A stretch of DNA of 64,000 nucleotides from Actinernus sp. WN-2022. Lineage: Eukaryota > Cnidaria > Anthozoa > Actiniaria > Actinernidae. The translations under genes were made by a program, and so were the position numbers. The notes beneath the pieces were generated by a model, which worked only from the letters and a program-made list of their open reading frames with translations, did no database searches and was not told the origin of the DNA. The stretch lies in the NCBI GenBank assembly GCA_030867875.1, contig JAOWCC010000445.1, forward strand, positions 80,388 through 144,387, in the 5' to 3' direction. Positions 1 through 10,989 of the stretch are shown in pieces (positions within the stretch are counted from its first letter, which is position 1; each line of letters opens with the position of its first letter).

Positions 1-110
1 GATTATTATAACTTGGGCCATGATAATATTACCAGCCTTAAATTTGGCTCTTTCTCTTTCCTTTTTACAGGATATTGATTTTATAGCCTGTATCTTATCT
101 CCATCTGAAC
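1..110 (+). repeat. Exon-boundary-like segment, duplicated at 52996-53105
   Basis: About 110 bp matches 52996-53105 at roughly 90% by eye. Both copies have a pyrimidine-rich stretch ending in CAG or ACAG, followed by GATATTGA and an open frame (DIDFIAC...). The frame soon stops here. The look is of an intron end plus a short terminal or untranslated exon, so it may be a remnant shared by the two TRAF neighbourhoods. A dispersed repeat of unknown family is the alternative. Confidence 0.5.
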
Positions 111-616
111 AATAGAATTGTGCCTACCTCTTGCGCGGACTGTTACTTAAATTCATTGTGCACAGGTACGTAGGTACGTGTTGGCCGGAAAATTGGCCAT
201 CTGATAGTTGTTGGCTTCAGCTAGCACTTGAACAGAATCGAAAGTAAAAATCGAAAGTATGGATTCTATTTTGAACAATTTGAATTTTTGCTTGCTACAC
301 AGGCTTACAATGGAATTTATTATCCCGCTTGGGTGAGGTGTCGATCTTCATATGCAACCAGCACGGAAGCGCAACTGATTAGAATTACTGGCACAAGCCA
401 AATTATAATTAACTGTTACTTCAGTTTCACTTTCACAGCGGCGTTTTAGCGCCATTTGCCCTTAACCAGGATAAGCCTTGTTCTTCCGGTTCTTCATAGG
501 AATCTTAAGGATAAATACACGTACATTGAAGGTATACTAAGCATTTGCCATATATATAATATGACGGTAAAAACCACATCATTCAGTTATTTTTAAGCTG
601 CCAGTATCCGCGGACT

Positions 617-871
617 GTGTTCTCTATTCTTACGAGTGAATCCGGTCCTTCTTTTTTCTCTAGCGTAAACGTAGTCTGAGAGGATGACAGTCTTTTCGAC
701 TTGTTCCAGTTGACGAGTCGTGACAGGTTCAAGATATAACGCAAGAATATTAACATTACAATATATATCCCATAATGCCCTGCGTTGTATAAAAGTGGAA
801 GTCTAGAAAGCCACGGTAGGACCCCGCTCGGTCGCTACACTTTCCCTAGCTATTTTGATTGGCTACCCCAT
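617..871 (+). promoter_or_regulatory. TATA-bearing promoter-like block, copy 1 of a segmental duplication
   Basis: The 255-bp block is nearly identical to 7195-7452. It holds a good TATA box (TATAAAAG, 788-795) and, 80-90 bp further on, an inverted CCAAT motif (ATTGG) just before the copies diverge. A TGACGTCA palindrome at 900-907 is present only after this copy. No coding region with recognisable domains follows, so promoter function is inferred from motifs. It may be the 5' end of a duplicated gene fragment or of an uncharacterised repeat. Confidence 0.4.
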
Positions 872-952
872 CCGCTGTAAAACCCAAGTCGGCATTTTGT
901 GACGTCAGTTCCCGACATTGAAAAGCTCGACTTGATATGGGGAAATTTGCAA

Positions 953-1170
953 TGTTAAAGTTCGTCAGCACCACTTGAACCAAAAGCGGAAGTTCCAGTA
1001 CCGTATCCAATCTTGTGCGGATCACTTATCTGATACATTATATTCTAAGCGAAGGTAAAGGTATGTTAGTATGGTCATCAGAATATCTCATCTTTAACCG
1101 TGGATATGCGAAGCACAGGAACGAGTTATATAATAGCGAGGTACGTGGTATATGGCAAGATTATGGTAAC
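953..1170 (+). repeat. Gene-fragment-like segment duplicated at 7542-7742
   Basis: Two pieces (953-1020 and 1062-1170) match 7542-7620 and 7650-7742. The 7.5-kb copy is more complete, with an open frame from the ATG at 7543 running through a GTATGT donor-like site at 7651. In the copy here about 40 bp are missing and the frame differs. I do not recognise the peptide. This looks like a broken copy of an exon duplicated together with the promoter-like block upstream. Confidence 0.4.
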
Positions 1171-1410
1171 CATTTGCTCAAATATAATGTTTGGTCTTTA
1201 TTTTTTGAACGACGAAAGCAATGCACCATTAAAGTGGCCCGAGGGTATTGCTGACAGTCGAATTGGCATCATAAAGATTCGCATTTTTCGGCGGGAAGCG
1301 TTTGGCCAACTGATCATTGAGACCATGTATTTCCTGATATTGAAGAATAGTAAACATAAAAAAAGAATTTCAAGCTACATAACATTTTCGGAGATATAAG
1401 TGCTTTATGA
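1165..1410 (+). repeat. Dispersed repeat piece (also 4420-4690 and inverted at 6079-6170)
   Basis: The segment starting GGTAACCATTTGCTC and running through TTTTTCGGCGGGAAGCG recurs at 4420-4690. A diverged inverted part lies at 6079-6170. Small indels and no conserved frame among copies argue against coding. No transposon hallmarks were found at the ends. Confidence 0.55.
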
Positions 1411-1418
1411 TATATATA

Positions 1419-1602
1419 TATATATATATACAGTCAATGCCAAAAAGGTTGTCCAGCAGAACATAATATAATACTATAATATCCATTGTTTTGGGCTATT
1501 GTCTAGACCAAGACAATATATATATACAGTCAATGCCAAAAAGGTTGTCCAGCAGAACATAATATAATACTTTAATATCCATTGTTTTGGCCTATTGTTT
1601 TG
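1419..1602. repeat. Two-copy 96-bp tandem duplication with TA microsatellite
   Basis: The segment beginning CAGTCAATGCC at 1431 is repeated from 1527, a 96-bp offset, with only a few differences. Each copy is preceded by a (TA)n run. There is no coding potential. Confidence 0.75.
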
Positions 1603-1624
1603 GGTTAGTTAATATATATATTAA

Positions 1625-1740
1625 CTAACCCATGAGCTTTTAATTTGTTGGTAAGCAGTTTCAATAACTGAATCGATAGATGGAAACTGCTACAGCAAAA
1701 GAGATAAAAATGTTATCATCAAATATTATGTGCTGAGAAG
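1625..1740 (+). repeat. Dispersed repeat piece also present at 5262-5350
   Basis: The stretch around TTTCAATAACTGAATCGAT and the following AGATAAAAATGTTA recurs at 5262-5350 with few changes. It belongs to the same local mosaic as the repeats at 1165-1410 and 4420-4690. Confidence 0.5.
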
Positions 1741-2969
1741 CGTGCAATCGTGTTTTCAGTTTTCCATACATTTGCCTGTAAAAACGAGTGTAAGTCCGCG
1801 CGAAAATTTACAGACAATGTATGGAAAACTGAAAACACAATTGCACGCTTCCCAGCACAGCTACATCCCTCATATTTCGATCAGTTAATCTTTTACCTGG
1901 TACCTTAAGTTTGTATCTGAAGAATATTTCAGAAATTCGATTTTACGGATTTTATTTGGCATCGGATTCCCATACAAACACTTTATTTCGCGACATGTTT
2001 GCACCCCTTTCAAGATGTCTGAATTAACCGCGAACTGGTCTAATACTTTGGAGTTGCTTGCCACTTGGTTTGACTTAAAATAAATACCGGCTAGTGTCCT
2101 CTTGCCTAATGGAACTTTTGAACTCCCGAACCTCACGTATTGAAAAGTCTATAATTATATTTGTTATTGTCATAACGGTCGGCTCACACAGAATTAAAAG
2201 AGTCGCGAAATGTACCCAAAATTCAAGTAGAGTGTGGGTTTAGAATGATAACAGCGGTGGCATAGATTGTTATAATTTCTTATTTGATACACAACGCGCG
2301 CAGTTGGGCTGTTTTTACGAATTTGGTTCTTTAGTATTAGTATGTTAGTCCGCCGTATTTAATGCTTCACTGAGTTAGCTCCAGGGATTTTTACAGCGGA
2401 AAACACATTTTATTTGAATTTTGTCAATTGTCCGTTCGTTTGTCAGTGATCTGTCTGACCAATATTGACAAAAGTACTCAAATAGTTTACAGCCGAGGAA
2501 AGACTGAATTGACCAAGTACATGTTACACCTCATAAACGTTTCCGATGTATAAATAGAGAGGCAGTGCATGGTGTCAGTTTCTGTTGGTGCACGTGCAAT
2601 TCAGATAAACAGGCTGTAATAATGCTGTGTAAAACATCTAAGAAGTTAGACTGCAAAGTAGATAAAACAAGAGACTGGCGCTGTCAATCAAACTCGGTTT
2701 CTACGTCGCTAAGGGAACACGCTAAGCAGCGAGCTTTCATAAAATTCAAAGCTCCGTAACTCGGAAACAAAACACCCTGTTTATGTCAACATTTTCGTAT
2801 ATAGATCTGTAAAACATGTAAAATAAACACTTTGTAGATCTTACATTTCAAATTTTAGAACTTTGATGACGTCACATGAACACTGGCTGGTAAGAGTTTG
2901 ATTTTTTTTTTTTTTGTCCCAATCATAAGCGAATTTATTAATAAAGATATTTTTCTTTCTTCTCATCAG
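1741..2969 (+). other. Non-coding stretch upstream of the TRAF MATH exon, with one TATA-like site
   Basis: No convincing exon is seen. It is probably intron of the TRAF gene that ends at 3651. Two inverted segments around 1745-1850 share a sequence near TTTTCCATACATTTG and could form a hairpin. A strong TATA-like motif (TATAAATA, about 2548-2555) is followed by a plain 30-bp spacer, so an internal promoter for a short MATH-only transcript is possible but unproven. TGACGTCA occurs at 2867-2874, about 100 bp before the exon. Confidence 0.35.
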
Positions 2970-3651
2970 AACTGTTTTAGAAGCGGAGATGAACGACGAA
3001 ATGCATGAGAGAGAAATAGACATCTTCCGCAGACAGCTTCGCAGTATGGTATTTCGTCTGGAGATGACGATCACTCGTCTTCAGCTGCAAATATTTCTCA
3101 TGGACCAAATCTTACATCTTGAAACGGGAATCGCGTCGAGGAAGGCTTCGCTCTGCACCAGGCAGCAAACCGTGGTCAGTGATGATGGTGTCCTGCTGTG
3201 GAATATCACGAGAGTTAACAAGAAGATCCGTGATGCCCGTACTGGCAGACGTACCGTATTGTTCAGCCCGCCATTCTACACTGGTCGCTATGGGTACAAG
3301 ATGTGCGCGCGCATTTACCTTAACGGAGACGGCATGGGTCGAGGTACACACATCTCGTTGTTTTTTGTACTCATGCGCGGTGAGTACGACGCGTTACTCC
3401 GCTGGCCATTCAGACAGAAGGTCACCTTGATGTTGTTGGATCAGGATAACGTAGAACACGTGATCGACGCGTTCAGACCTGACCCCGCCAGTCTATCATT
3501 CCAGAGACCCAGAAGTGAGATGAACCCACAAGGTACTGGCTGTCCACTCTTCTTCCCCCTGACCGACCTGCGCAACCACGCATACATCAGAGAAGATACA
3601 ATGTTTGTCAAGCTCATCGTAGATTGTTCAGATCTCGCAGATGCAATGTGA
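2970..3651 (+). CDS. TRAF-family signalling adaptor, last coding exon (coiled coil and MATH domain), 5'-partial
   Basis: TRAF adaptors sit under TNF-receptor/Toll-type receptors in the cytoplasm and trimerise to recruit downstream kinases and ubiquitin machinery. The exon follows a clear acceptor (TTTCTTTCTTCTCATCAG, AG at 2968-2969) and starts in mid-codon. It runs open to the TGA ending at 3651, giving about 226 residues. Counting from the first ATG in the exon (2989), residues 1-60 are a heptad-like helical stretch, the end of the TRAF coiled coil. Residues about 66-215 form a full MATH/TRAF-C domain. Hallmarks are the GVLLW start, SPPFYT followed by YGYK, the YLNGDGMGRGTHISLFF block, and MRGEYDALLRWPF. 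The domain is most like the TRAF2/3/5 group. No stop or frameshift breaks it. RING, zinc fingers and the rest of the coiled coil must lie upstream of the window. The ATG at 2989 is most likely internal rather than a start. Confidence 0.92.
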
Positions 3652-4065
3652 GGTAATAACGTACAAGAGAACTAAACTTCTTGAAATTAGTGTTCGTCTC
3701 CTTTGGAAAACAAGGTGAATACTGTGTTCAGTCATCGGACCAAAAGTATTAGAGTATGCGAACCGCCGTGAGGAAGAAAGTCGCAGCTATGTTAAGAGAG
3801 TGTGCTGTTCAATCGTCAGAGATATGTTGCTCTTTTGTTGAGACTCGCAAAACTTCAGCAGCAGCTGGCTTCCGTTAACTTCCGTTATGGCCGTTAACGT
3901 TAGCTTTCAGTAATAACATGTCCAAGGTTTACATGACATGTATTTTGGGCATGACACTCGTAGATTACTCAGTCGGAAGGGCGAAGTCTTGTAGAATTCG
4001 ATTTATGTCTTGTTTCAGCTTCTTGATTAACGTTTGAGTATTCGATCCATCGTGTACCCTGCAGG
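3652..4065 (+). other. Probable 3' UTR of the TRAF gene
   Basis: AT-rich, stop-laden sequence follows the TRAF stop codon. The first canonical AATAAA downstream lies near 4178-4183, inside an inverted-repeat region, so the true cleavage site is uncertain. Confidence 0.4.
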
Positions 4066-4420
4066 GTGCTCGAAGAACTGAATGGCGAAGAGGCGACAGA
4101 TCGAGGAGAGAAGAATAAGAAGTGCCTCTGGTGTTACCCTCGAGAAACGCACTTCCATGTGCTGAGTACTAGTTTCAAAATAATAAAGAAAACACGTCAA
4201 ACCGGTTTTGCTGCATGGGCCATTGGTTAAGCGAACGAAAATTACCGTTACACCTAGCATTCACGGTTGCGCCTGGTAATGAGGAGATTATCCAATCAGG
4301 GACGAGGTTCAAATTCTGAACCTAATGTTCACATGGAAGTGAGATTGTCAACGGATAACACCAGACGCTCTTCTTTATCTCCCCTCTCTCGCCTTTATAT
4401 CTTAGAACCTCTCGAACCCA
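4066..4420. repeat. Old inverted-repeat element next to the TRAF 3' end
   Basis: About 100 bp at 4066-4166 is inverted at 4323-4420 with roughly 75% similarity; both arms share CTCTGGTGTTA and CACTTCCATGTG. The middle contains a B-box-like GGTTCAAATTC near 4309. This looks like an old small DNA transposon or fold-back. No target duplication was found. Confidence 0.4.
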
Positions 4421-4690
4421 AGGTAACCATTTGCTCAAATATAATGTTTGGTGTTAATCATAAATATTGAACGACGAAAGCAATGCACGATAAGGTGGCC
4501 TGCGGGTATTGTTACAGTCGAATTGGCATCATAATAAAGATTCGCGTTTTTCGGCGGGAAGCGTTTGGCCAACTGATCATTGAGATTTTTTGGACCATGT
4601 ATTTCCTGATATTGAAGAACAGTAAACATAAAACAGAATTTCAAGCTACATAATATATTTTCGAAGATATAAGTACGTTATGAAATATAT
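4420..4690 (+). repeat. Second copy of the dispersed repeat at 1165-1410
   Basis: It is near-collinear with 1165-1410, with small indels (for example an extra GATTTTTTG before ACCATGTATTTCC). A partial inverted copy lies at 6079-6170. No conserved reading frame is shared. Confidence 0.55.
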
Positions 4691-4696
4691 ATTTTT

Positions 4697-4721
<25 letters not shown>

Positions 4722-4739
<18 letters not shown>

Positions 4740-4786
4740 ACAATGGCGAGCCGCTTCGACGAGCCATTGTAAAGCCCATACAGATC
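4722..4786. repeat. Perfect-looking hairpin (about 25-bp arms)
   Basis: GATCTGTATGGGC at 4722-4735 returns inverted as GCCCATACAGATC at 4774-4786. The inner part (TTTACAATGGC / GCCATTGTAAA) is also paired. The loop is short and GC-rich. This could be a tiny MITE remnant or a structured RNA; there is no further evidence for either. Confidence 0.6.
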
Positions 4787-4859
4787 GGACGCGACTATTT
4801 GATCTTACTTGTAAAATGAATAGATAACTAAACCATTAATATGCACGATATAAAATTTT

Positions 4860-5240
4860 AACCTTTAATTTCTCCCACCTTGCTATCGATGTGGGATGAA
4901 TTAGTTTCTCACAAAAACATATCCCACATCGAAGAGACAATGTGTATGCAATAAGAGAGCAGAGCGTAGCGTGCAGAAAAACAGGTCCCACATGGAATAG
5001 ATGGTGTGTACATAATAAGAGAGCAGATGTACTTTGTCATTTCACCTCTCCCGGGATAGGGGAAGTCAGTGATCGGTCGTGAGACTTCCCTCACTGGCTT
5101 AGCTAGTATTCTGTACCTGATACAGAGTACTACTAGGACTACAACGGACCATGGGGTCTGTATATCGATACAGAACCTGGGGTATGCGATCATGTGGTGT
5201 CATTCAGCACATGGGATTGGCTAGTACCCTTATGAATTAT
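4860..5240. repeat. Repeat-rich segment with internal duplication
   Basis: The phrase TCCCACATGGAATAGATGG...AATAAGAGAGCAG echoes the preceding TCCCACATCGAAGAGACAATG...AATAAGAGAGCAG, a diverged duplication of about 65 bp. The end (ATTGGCTAGTACCCTTATGA) occurs inverted near 40103-40125, showing it is a dispersed family. Confidence 0.4.
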
Positions 5241-5601
5241 TAAAGATTTTACAATTGCTGTTATTGTTTGTTGGTAAGGACTGAGTTTCAATAACTGAAT
5301 CGATGGATGGAAACGGCTACAGCAAAAGAGATAAAAATGTTACCACCAAACTTTATCAGTGTTCGACAATTTTTTGCACAACGTCAAGCAACTATGATCG
5401 CGCGCTGACTACCCGGTAATATAGTTTAACGTCATGAGAAACAAGAAAATCGAGAACGCGGGACGGAATATATCACTAGATGAAAGGTCGATTGTGAATA
5501 TTTGGTGAAAAGTGCCAATTTTGAATTTATCTAAATATTTAAAAAATATAAACGAAAACTTTGGCCTCGTTCGCGAGTATGTTGTAGGACAACATATTTA
5601 G

Positions 5602-5745
5602 TAACACCATGTGCAACACCATGTGCAACACCATGTGTAACACCATGTGTAACACCATGTGCAACACCATGTGCAACACCATGTGCAATACCATGTGTAA
5701 CACCATGTGTAACACCATGTGTAACACCATGTGCAACACCATGTG
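5602..5745. repeat. 12-bp minisatellite, 12 copies
   Basis: Twelve units of AACACCATGTG(C/T) fill 144 bp with almost no variation apart from the C/T. Because 12 is divisible by three, every frame stays open (for example HGVA/HGVT repeats on the minus strand). That openness comes from the array and is not evidence for a protein. Confidence 0.9.
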
Positions 5746-7194
5746 GAATTTCATTTCGTTTCACTACGATTTTGCGCACTGAGGTTGGGAATGTAACTCG
5801 GTTGAAACTGACCTTTTAAAACCTTCCTGTCCTTTTCTCCTTGGGGCTTCTAATTATGCACAAATCGTACGTTTCATAAGCTTGTTTTCAAATTCCTCAC
5901 GTATATTCAGTCACCCGTTCAATGGCACTAAATATATTTTTCCTTTGAGTTATAGTCACGATGAGGGAAAACAAAAAGCTGTGCTTTGAAAAGGACGAAA
6001 TATACTGAACTGTTTTAAGCCCCCAAAAACAACCTTCCAATATGCTAATTTCCTCAATGTGATTACTTCAGTTTCGTCATGAAAATATTATGTATCTTGC
6101 ATTTGGAATTCTGTTTTCTATTCGTCAATATCAGGAAATACATGGTCCAAAAAATATCGGCCAAAACCTTCCCGCTGAAAAAGCTAATGTTTACTGATAC
6201 CTCAGTTAAAGTGCTTATATGCCCAAATCTTTTATCATTAATTTTGATTCTACATCAAGTGAATAAGTGAATGGTCAAATATTTATTGATTTGAGTGTTG
6301 CGTCTATGAGTTATAGAGGTTTATGTCGAATATGCTAATTATGTGATGTCATTATGTGATGTCATGGGAGGAGGATTGATGTACTGTTCAATAAACTCGC
6401 AGCAGTGTTTTATCGAGGGCCCGAGTGTTTTTAGATGTGATAAAACACGTCTGATTGAACGGTTTCAAAATCGTTGATGTATAGAGTCATGTTATTCAGT
6501 TATTTTGGCGATACGACCTATTTCGGCCGAGAAAATCGAAGCAAAACAATTTGTTCTCTTTTGTTGTCGTTTTCCTTCATAAATTATTAATGATTTTTGA
6601 ATTATTATATAAAAACGTGCTGGCAGAGATTTAAAAAATATATACACATCCATGTTATATTTGGGGTTTTCATCAGTGATTTTTCCAGATATTTGCCTGA
6701 GTGTATATATCATTCACAAGAAGAAGAAAAATGACAGTAAGTCGGCCTCCTATCTAGGCCTACATCCCATAATTAGCATACATGTTGGAATTACAAACCT
6801 TTATAACTTATTCACTTGATGTAGAATGAACGATAACACGTTTGGGCTTAGATGCCACTATTCAGTTATGAAGGGTGAAAACACAATACTGCATCATTGT
6901 TGTTTTTCAGTTCATAGTTACTTAATTATGATTATATTCTCAAAAAGACGAGTATAGAAATAGGCCAAAAAGGGATATTTTATTCAAATTAACTTTTCAA
7001 TGTTTTGTAAAAACTGAGTAACAGAGGTAGATAGCAGCGCTAAAGTAAATTTAAGGTTTTATAATTGTTTTATAATGTACTGCAGAGTAGTAAAACTATC
7101 AATAAATAGAAGTTACACTTTAATATGCACAGGATGTTTTACTGGTAGAAGGCAAATATTAGTGCTACGTGTACACTAGGGGGAAAGTCTCATA
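5746..7194. other. Non-coding stretch with dispersed repeat pieces
   Basis: No gene is supported. 6079-6170 is an inverted, diverged copy of part of the 1165-1410 repeat. 6487-6545 matches, inverted, 30875-30935 (shared core TTTTGGCGATACGAC). A direct repeat of ATTATGTGATGTCAT lies at 6338-6364. The rest is AT-rich with stops in all frames. Confidence 0.4.
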
Positions 7195-7452
7195 TTGTTC
7201 TCTATTCTTACGAGTGAATCCGGATCCTTTTTTTTTTCTAGTGTAAACGTAGTCTGAGAGGATCACAATCTTTTCGACTTGTTCCAGTTGACGAGTCGTG
7301 ACAAGTACAGAATATAACGCAAGAATATTAACTTTACAATATATATCCCATAATGCCCTTCGTTGTATAAAAGTGGAAGTCTAGAAAGCCACGGTAGGAC
7401 CCCGCTCGGTCGCTACACTTTCCCTAGCTATTTTGATTGGCTAGCCCATCCG
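7195..7452 (+). promoter_or_regulatory. TATA-bearing promoter-like block, copy 2
   Basis: This is a near-identical copy of 617-871. The TATA box (TATAAAAG) is at 7366-7373, followed by the same GC-richer segment and the ATTGG motif. It leads into the open frame starting at 7543. Conservation of the TATA box and of what follows in both copies suggests a 5' gene end was duplicated. Promoter activity is inferred. Confidence 0.4.
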
Positions 7453-7542
7453 CCATGAAACTGGCCCGATGCTGTGTATTCTGCTGACTGGCCACTTGTT
7501 TTCTTACTGCCCATAGTAGTGTCTGCGTGATTTTCTTCTGGA

Positions 7543-7821
7543 ATGTTAAAGTTCGCTTATGTGGCATTCACGTCAGCACCGCTTGAACCAAAAGCGGAAG
7601 TTCCAGTACCGTATCCAATAACAATGCTCCACGGAGCGTCTTGTGATAAAGGTATGTTATCAGAATATCTCATCTTTAACCGTGGATATGCGAAGCATAG
7701 GAACGAGTTATATAATGGCAAGGTACGTGTATATGGCAAGATTAACATTCTATACATTGTTGTACCGGTACATAATATTGATCGTAACTGCTTAATAGTT
7801 CCCATGATGTTCTCGTCTTGA
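7543..7821 (+). pseudogene. Unrecognised exon-like open frame after the duplicated promoter block
   Basis: From the ATG at 7543 the frame reads MLKFAYVAFTSAPLEP..., with donor-like GTATGT at 7651 and GTACGT at 7720. The paralogous stretch at 953-1170 lacks part of this and is out of frame. I do not recognise the peptide, and no domain or signal peptide stands out. If real, only the part before a donor (7543-7650, 36 codons) would be coding. It is listed because two copies share promoter and exon-like sequence. Confidence 0.2.
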
Positions 7822-7989
7822 AATATCATTAACTAAGAGACCAAGGGGCAGTCTGGTTGAATTTATAGTAATTTAAAATAGTGAGAATTATCCACTCGAG
7901 AGCACATCGGGTTGAAAGCATCTATATAATTCTTTCCAGTTTGGTTTAGTGACCGTGATAGTTCCAGTTCAGTTAACTTAATTATAATT

Positions 7990-8113
7990 GTGAGCAGAGT
8001 AGGCCGCTTTGAGTTTGTGAGCAGAGTAGGCCGCTTTGAGTTTGTGAGCAGAGTAGGCCGCTTTGAGTTTGTGAGCAGAGTGGGTCGGTTTTTGTGACCA
8101 CAGTGGGCCGAGG
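7990..8113. repeat. 27-bp minisatellite, about 4.5 copies
   Basis: The unit GTGAGCAGAGTAGGCCGC plus TTTGAGTTT starts at 7990, 8017, 8044 and 8071, then a degraded part-copy follows. The array is in-frame by length only. Confidence 0.85.
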
Positions 8114-9700
8114 AAAAGTAAATAAAACTGAGAAAGGAAAATTTAAAAAAATAATATTGAGTGGCTGGTGTTCGGTTATTGGATTCAAAAGGGCGCGCTC
8201 TAAACCACTTTACCATAGTGCCAATTCACTTGAAGATCACTTGCCAAATAGAGGGTATATAGGTAGAAGTTCTGAGCCCGTGAACTTTGGTTGACTAGCC
8301 GTTGTCAACGGATGAGATTGTTTGAAATTGTGTTCGATTTAGGCTCGAGAAATGGGGATTACTTCAATTAAATGGCACGAGGCTCTTGGAATAGATACTG
8401 TTGTGCTATTATTTGAGGTTTAGTTGCGGTCGGCATTGATTTTGGATGAAAATTCGAGCGTGATGTTCAGGAGATTGGGATCGAGGAATGACGGCTGCGA
8501 CCGTCCTCGCTTTTGCACACAGAGCACAATGAAGAACAGATAAAGACTTCAGGTAAGTTTTCATTGATTTTATTTCAGTATTTCTGGCGTATTAACGGAT
8601 ACAACCAAATACTCGTTAAAAATCTCATACAAACCCTTATAATTTAAAACACAAACTGAGCTTGGGTTTCATATGCCGCTAGCCAGTGCTGAGATTAGGT
8701 TTGCGGGCTCCTTTTGTAGCCCGCAATGAATGTGAACCTGTATAATTCAGTATTTACTGCGTGCGATATTGGTCAATAAGCATTATTAATGTTATTGCTG
8801 CCGCAGCGAGCGAGCCTGAAGCGAGCGAGCAAGGCAGCAGTTTTAATCTGTAAGCGGGTCCAAATCTCGACAAATTGTTTTACTACAATGCATCACTTCT
8901 ATTGTCTTTTTTTACCACACTGCTTTGCACGGATCTGATCGTCACGTGACATTACACGAGGTGGAATCTGCATTGTTTGAGCTAACTACGTTCTTCAACC
9001 GTTCTTTAATCATTTCTGTGTATGCAATCCTTGTGTAATCATGAAATTGTTGAAGTGTAGACGTGTAGGCGAACGAACTCTTTCTAACTCTGTGTGAACT
9101 ATCAGTTTCCAAAGAGCAAGATCTCTCCTGTTATCAAGATGGTGAGCAGCAAATGAATCATTTTCTTTTATTGGCTTCGATAAACTGCCGTCAAGCAGCC
9201 GGTTCAAAATACAATTAGCATTTACAATTACACTCTCAATTACAGTTGATTTCCGGTGTTTAAACTTCACCGGGGAGAACAGCAGTTTGTTGTGCCGGGA
9301 ATCTTAAGAAAATGTCGGGAATTGGTAGGCTGAGGGAATTTACCGGGAGATCGTTGATATGTATGTTGGGACAAAATGAAAATAAATCGCGACAACTTTT
9401 GAGTTACACACCACATCTCCGTCAAACAGGATTCAGTCGCACGATAGCCCCAAAAATACAAAATATATTCATCTAACACCTTGGCATTCTTATCACCCAG
9501 TAATCTATTTTTCCTGCCAAAGTGCTACTGTAGGTTCTCTTCTAATACACTTCCTTAACATAGCGGAGCAGCATTCACTACCTGTTAGGTATACTAGTTA
9601 TTATTATATTATTGACTTGATTGTGGTATAGTAGTGGGATTATACAAGAGTTCATTTTGTAGCTAACCAACTTCTCCATGTGGTTCCGATTTCATCACTG
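8114..9700. other. Long stretch without a supported gene
   Basis: At 8160-8216 the minus strand vaguely resembles a tRNA 5' half (TGGTTTAGAGCGCGCC) but lacks a B box. At 8550-8553 there is a good donor-like AG/GTAAGT followed 25 bp later by a pyrimidine-AG, too close to be an intron. A small direct repeat of GCGAGCGAGC lies near 8806-8830. Nothing else is seen. Confidence 0.3.
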
Positions 9701-9707
9701 TTCATAG

Positions 9708-9792
9708 GAAGCGGCGTGGTCGAGCAGTTAACACGGCTGACTATCCTGTAGGTACCCTGGCTGAATTCAATCCCCCGTACGCTCGACAACGT
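9708..9792 (+). repeat. tRNA-like segment (possible SINE head)
   Basis: TGGTCGAGCAG at 9717-9727 fits the Pol III A-box pattern. About 46 bp later, GAATTCAATCC (9763-9773) is a weak B-box. The spacing is right for a tRNA-derived promoter, but the acceptor and anticodon stems do not close well, so a functional tRNA is unlikely. A tRNA pseudogene or SINE head is the best guess. Confidence 0.35.
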
Positions 9793-10980
9793 TTGAAATA
9801 GTTCAGTATTTCATACCGAGCAACCAAATGGCCTGGATCGATTCTCGTGCTGATACGGCTACAAACAATAGCTTTTGCACTTCCAACCTCGTCGCTGTGT
9901 CGAGTTTGCATGCATGGACGCCACATGAGCGTCTATTCAGTTTGGGAGCACATGGCATTAATTAAGTTGTTCAAATACACACTGAATCAGCTAAATACAT
10001 CTTGCTCTACCCAAGAAACCCATGCATGCCTCGTCTAAAACCAAGAAATAAAGACTGGTGAGTGTTGACTGAGTTAACAATAAGCCGTAATATAGTAATA
10101 ACTCAACTATGTGACTATAAATAGTGCCGACTGTAGTGTGTTTTACTAAAGTACATTACTCGTGACGTGCATTCCGATAATGTGAATGGGCCACGTGGAC
10201 CTATTTTACGATATTCTTTATTTTTTCTAATGTGTGTTAATGCTTCAAACTTATACATCAAACCCTTTCCACTCAGTTTCTCTTTCTGCATGGTAGTATC
10301 TCATTCTACACTCCTGATCACTTGAGCGGAATTCGCCGTCTGATTAGTCAGTTTAATCAGTAAGGTAAAGTTCGTAGCACTTACATATTAAATGTAACAA
10401 CACTCAGTCACCGTTTGAAAATAGTGTTATTAAGTTCTTTGAATGCTATTATAAACAGGTATCTTCTAACTGAATATGCACAATACGAGCCGTAGCCCAG
10501 GCTAATAAAAAATAATCAAATTCATGCCGGCTTTACTTTAAAATGGCTGTCATTTCAACTCACAAGCTCGAAACCAATGAATACAACTATAGAACGTCTT
10601 TATAACTAGGCGTGTACTTGACGATTGTAACGGATTTTCTTATCATTCCGGTTGATACGTATTGTTGTCTCATTTGTGATAAGTTGATAGTCATGTATAT
10701 CAGTCACTGATATACACTTCCACAACCATCCAAACGGTTCATGTGTCTTCGATCTCGGACAAGGAAGTAAAACTGTAGAACTAAGTCAACAGAGGGACAC
10801 GTGGAAGATTACCGATTTGCATCGGTAAACGTGTTATCCTCAATAGATAAGGTGATGTTTCTTTACATTGCACTTGACAAATGTATAGGAACACCTCTGC
10901 TCTAGCCAAGTCCTTCTTCTACGTTCCTTCTTTTGATTGTACCTTGGTAGCTGACTTCAGTTCTTCTTACATCTTTCTCT
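9793..10980. other. AT-rich stretch with no supported feature
   Basis: No open frame with recognisable similarity, no clear terminal repeats and no tandem array were seen. A short inverted pair around 10690-10720 (CAGTCACTGATATAC) is probably chance. Confidence 0.3.
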
Positions 10981-10989
10981 TGCCCTAGC

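Noticed and set aside
5531..5779. HGV-repeat protein on the minus strand
   Set aside because: The frame is open only because the 12-bp unit has no stop and a length divisible by three; several frames are open equally.
8160..8216. tRNA gene on the minus strand
   Set aside because: An A-box-like stretch is present, but no B box or closing acceptor stem could be found.
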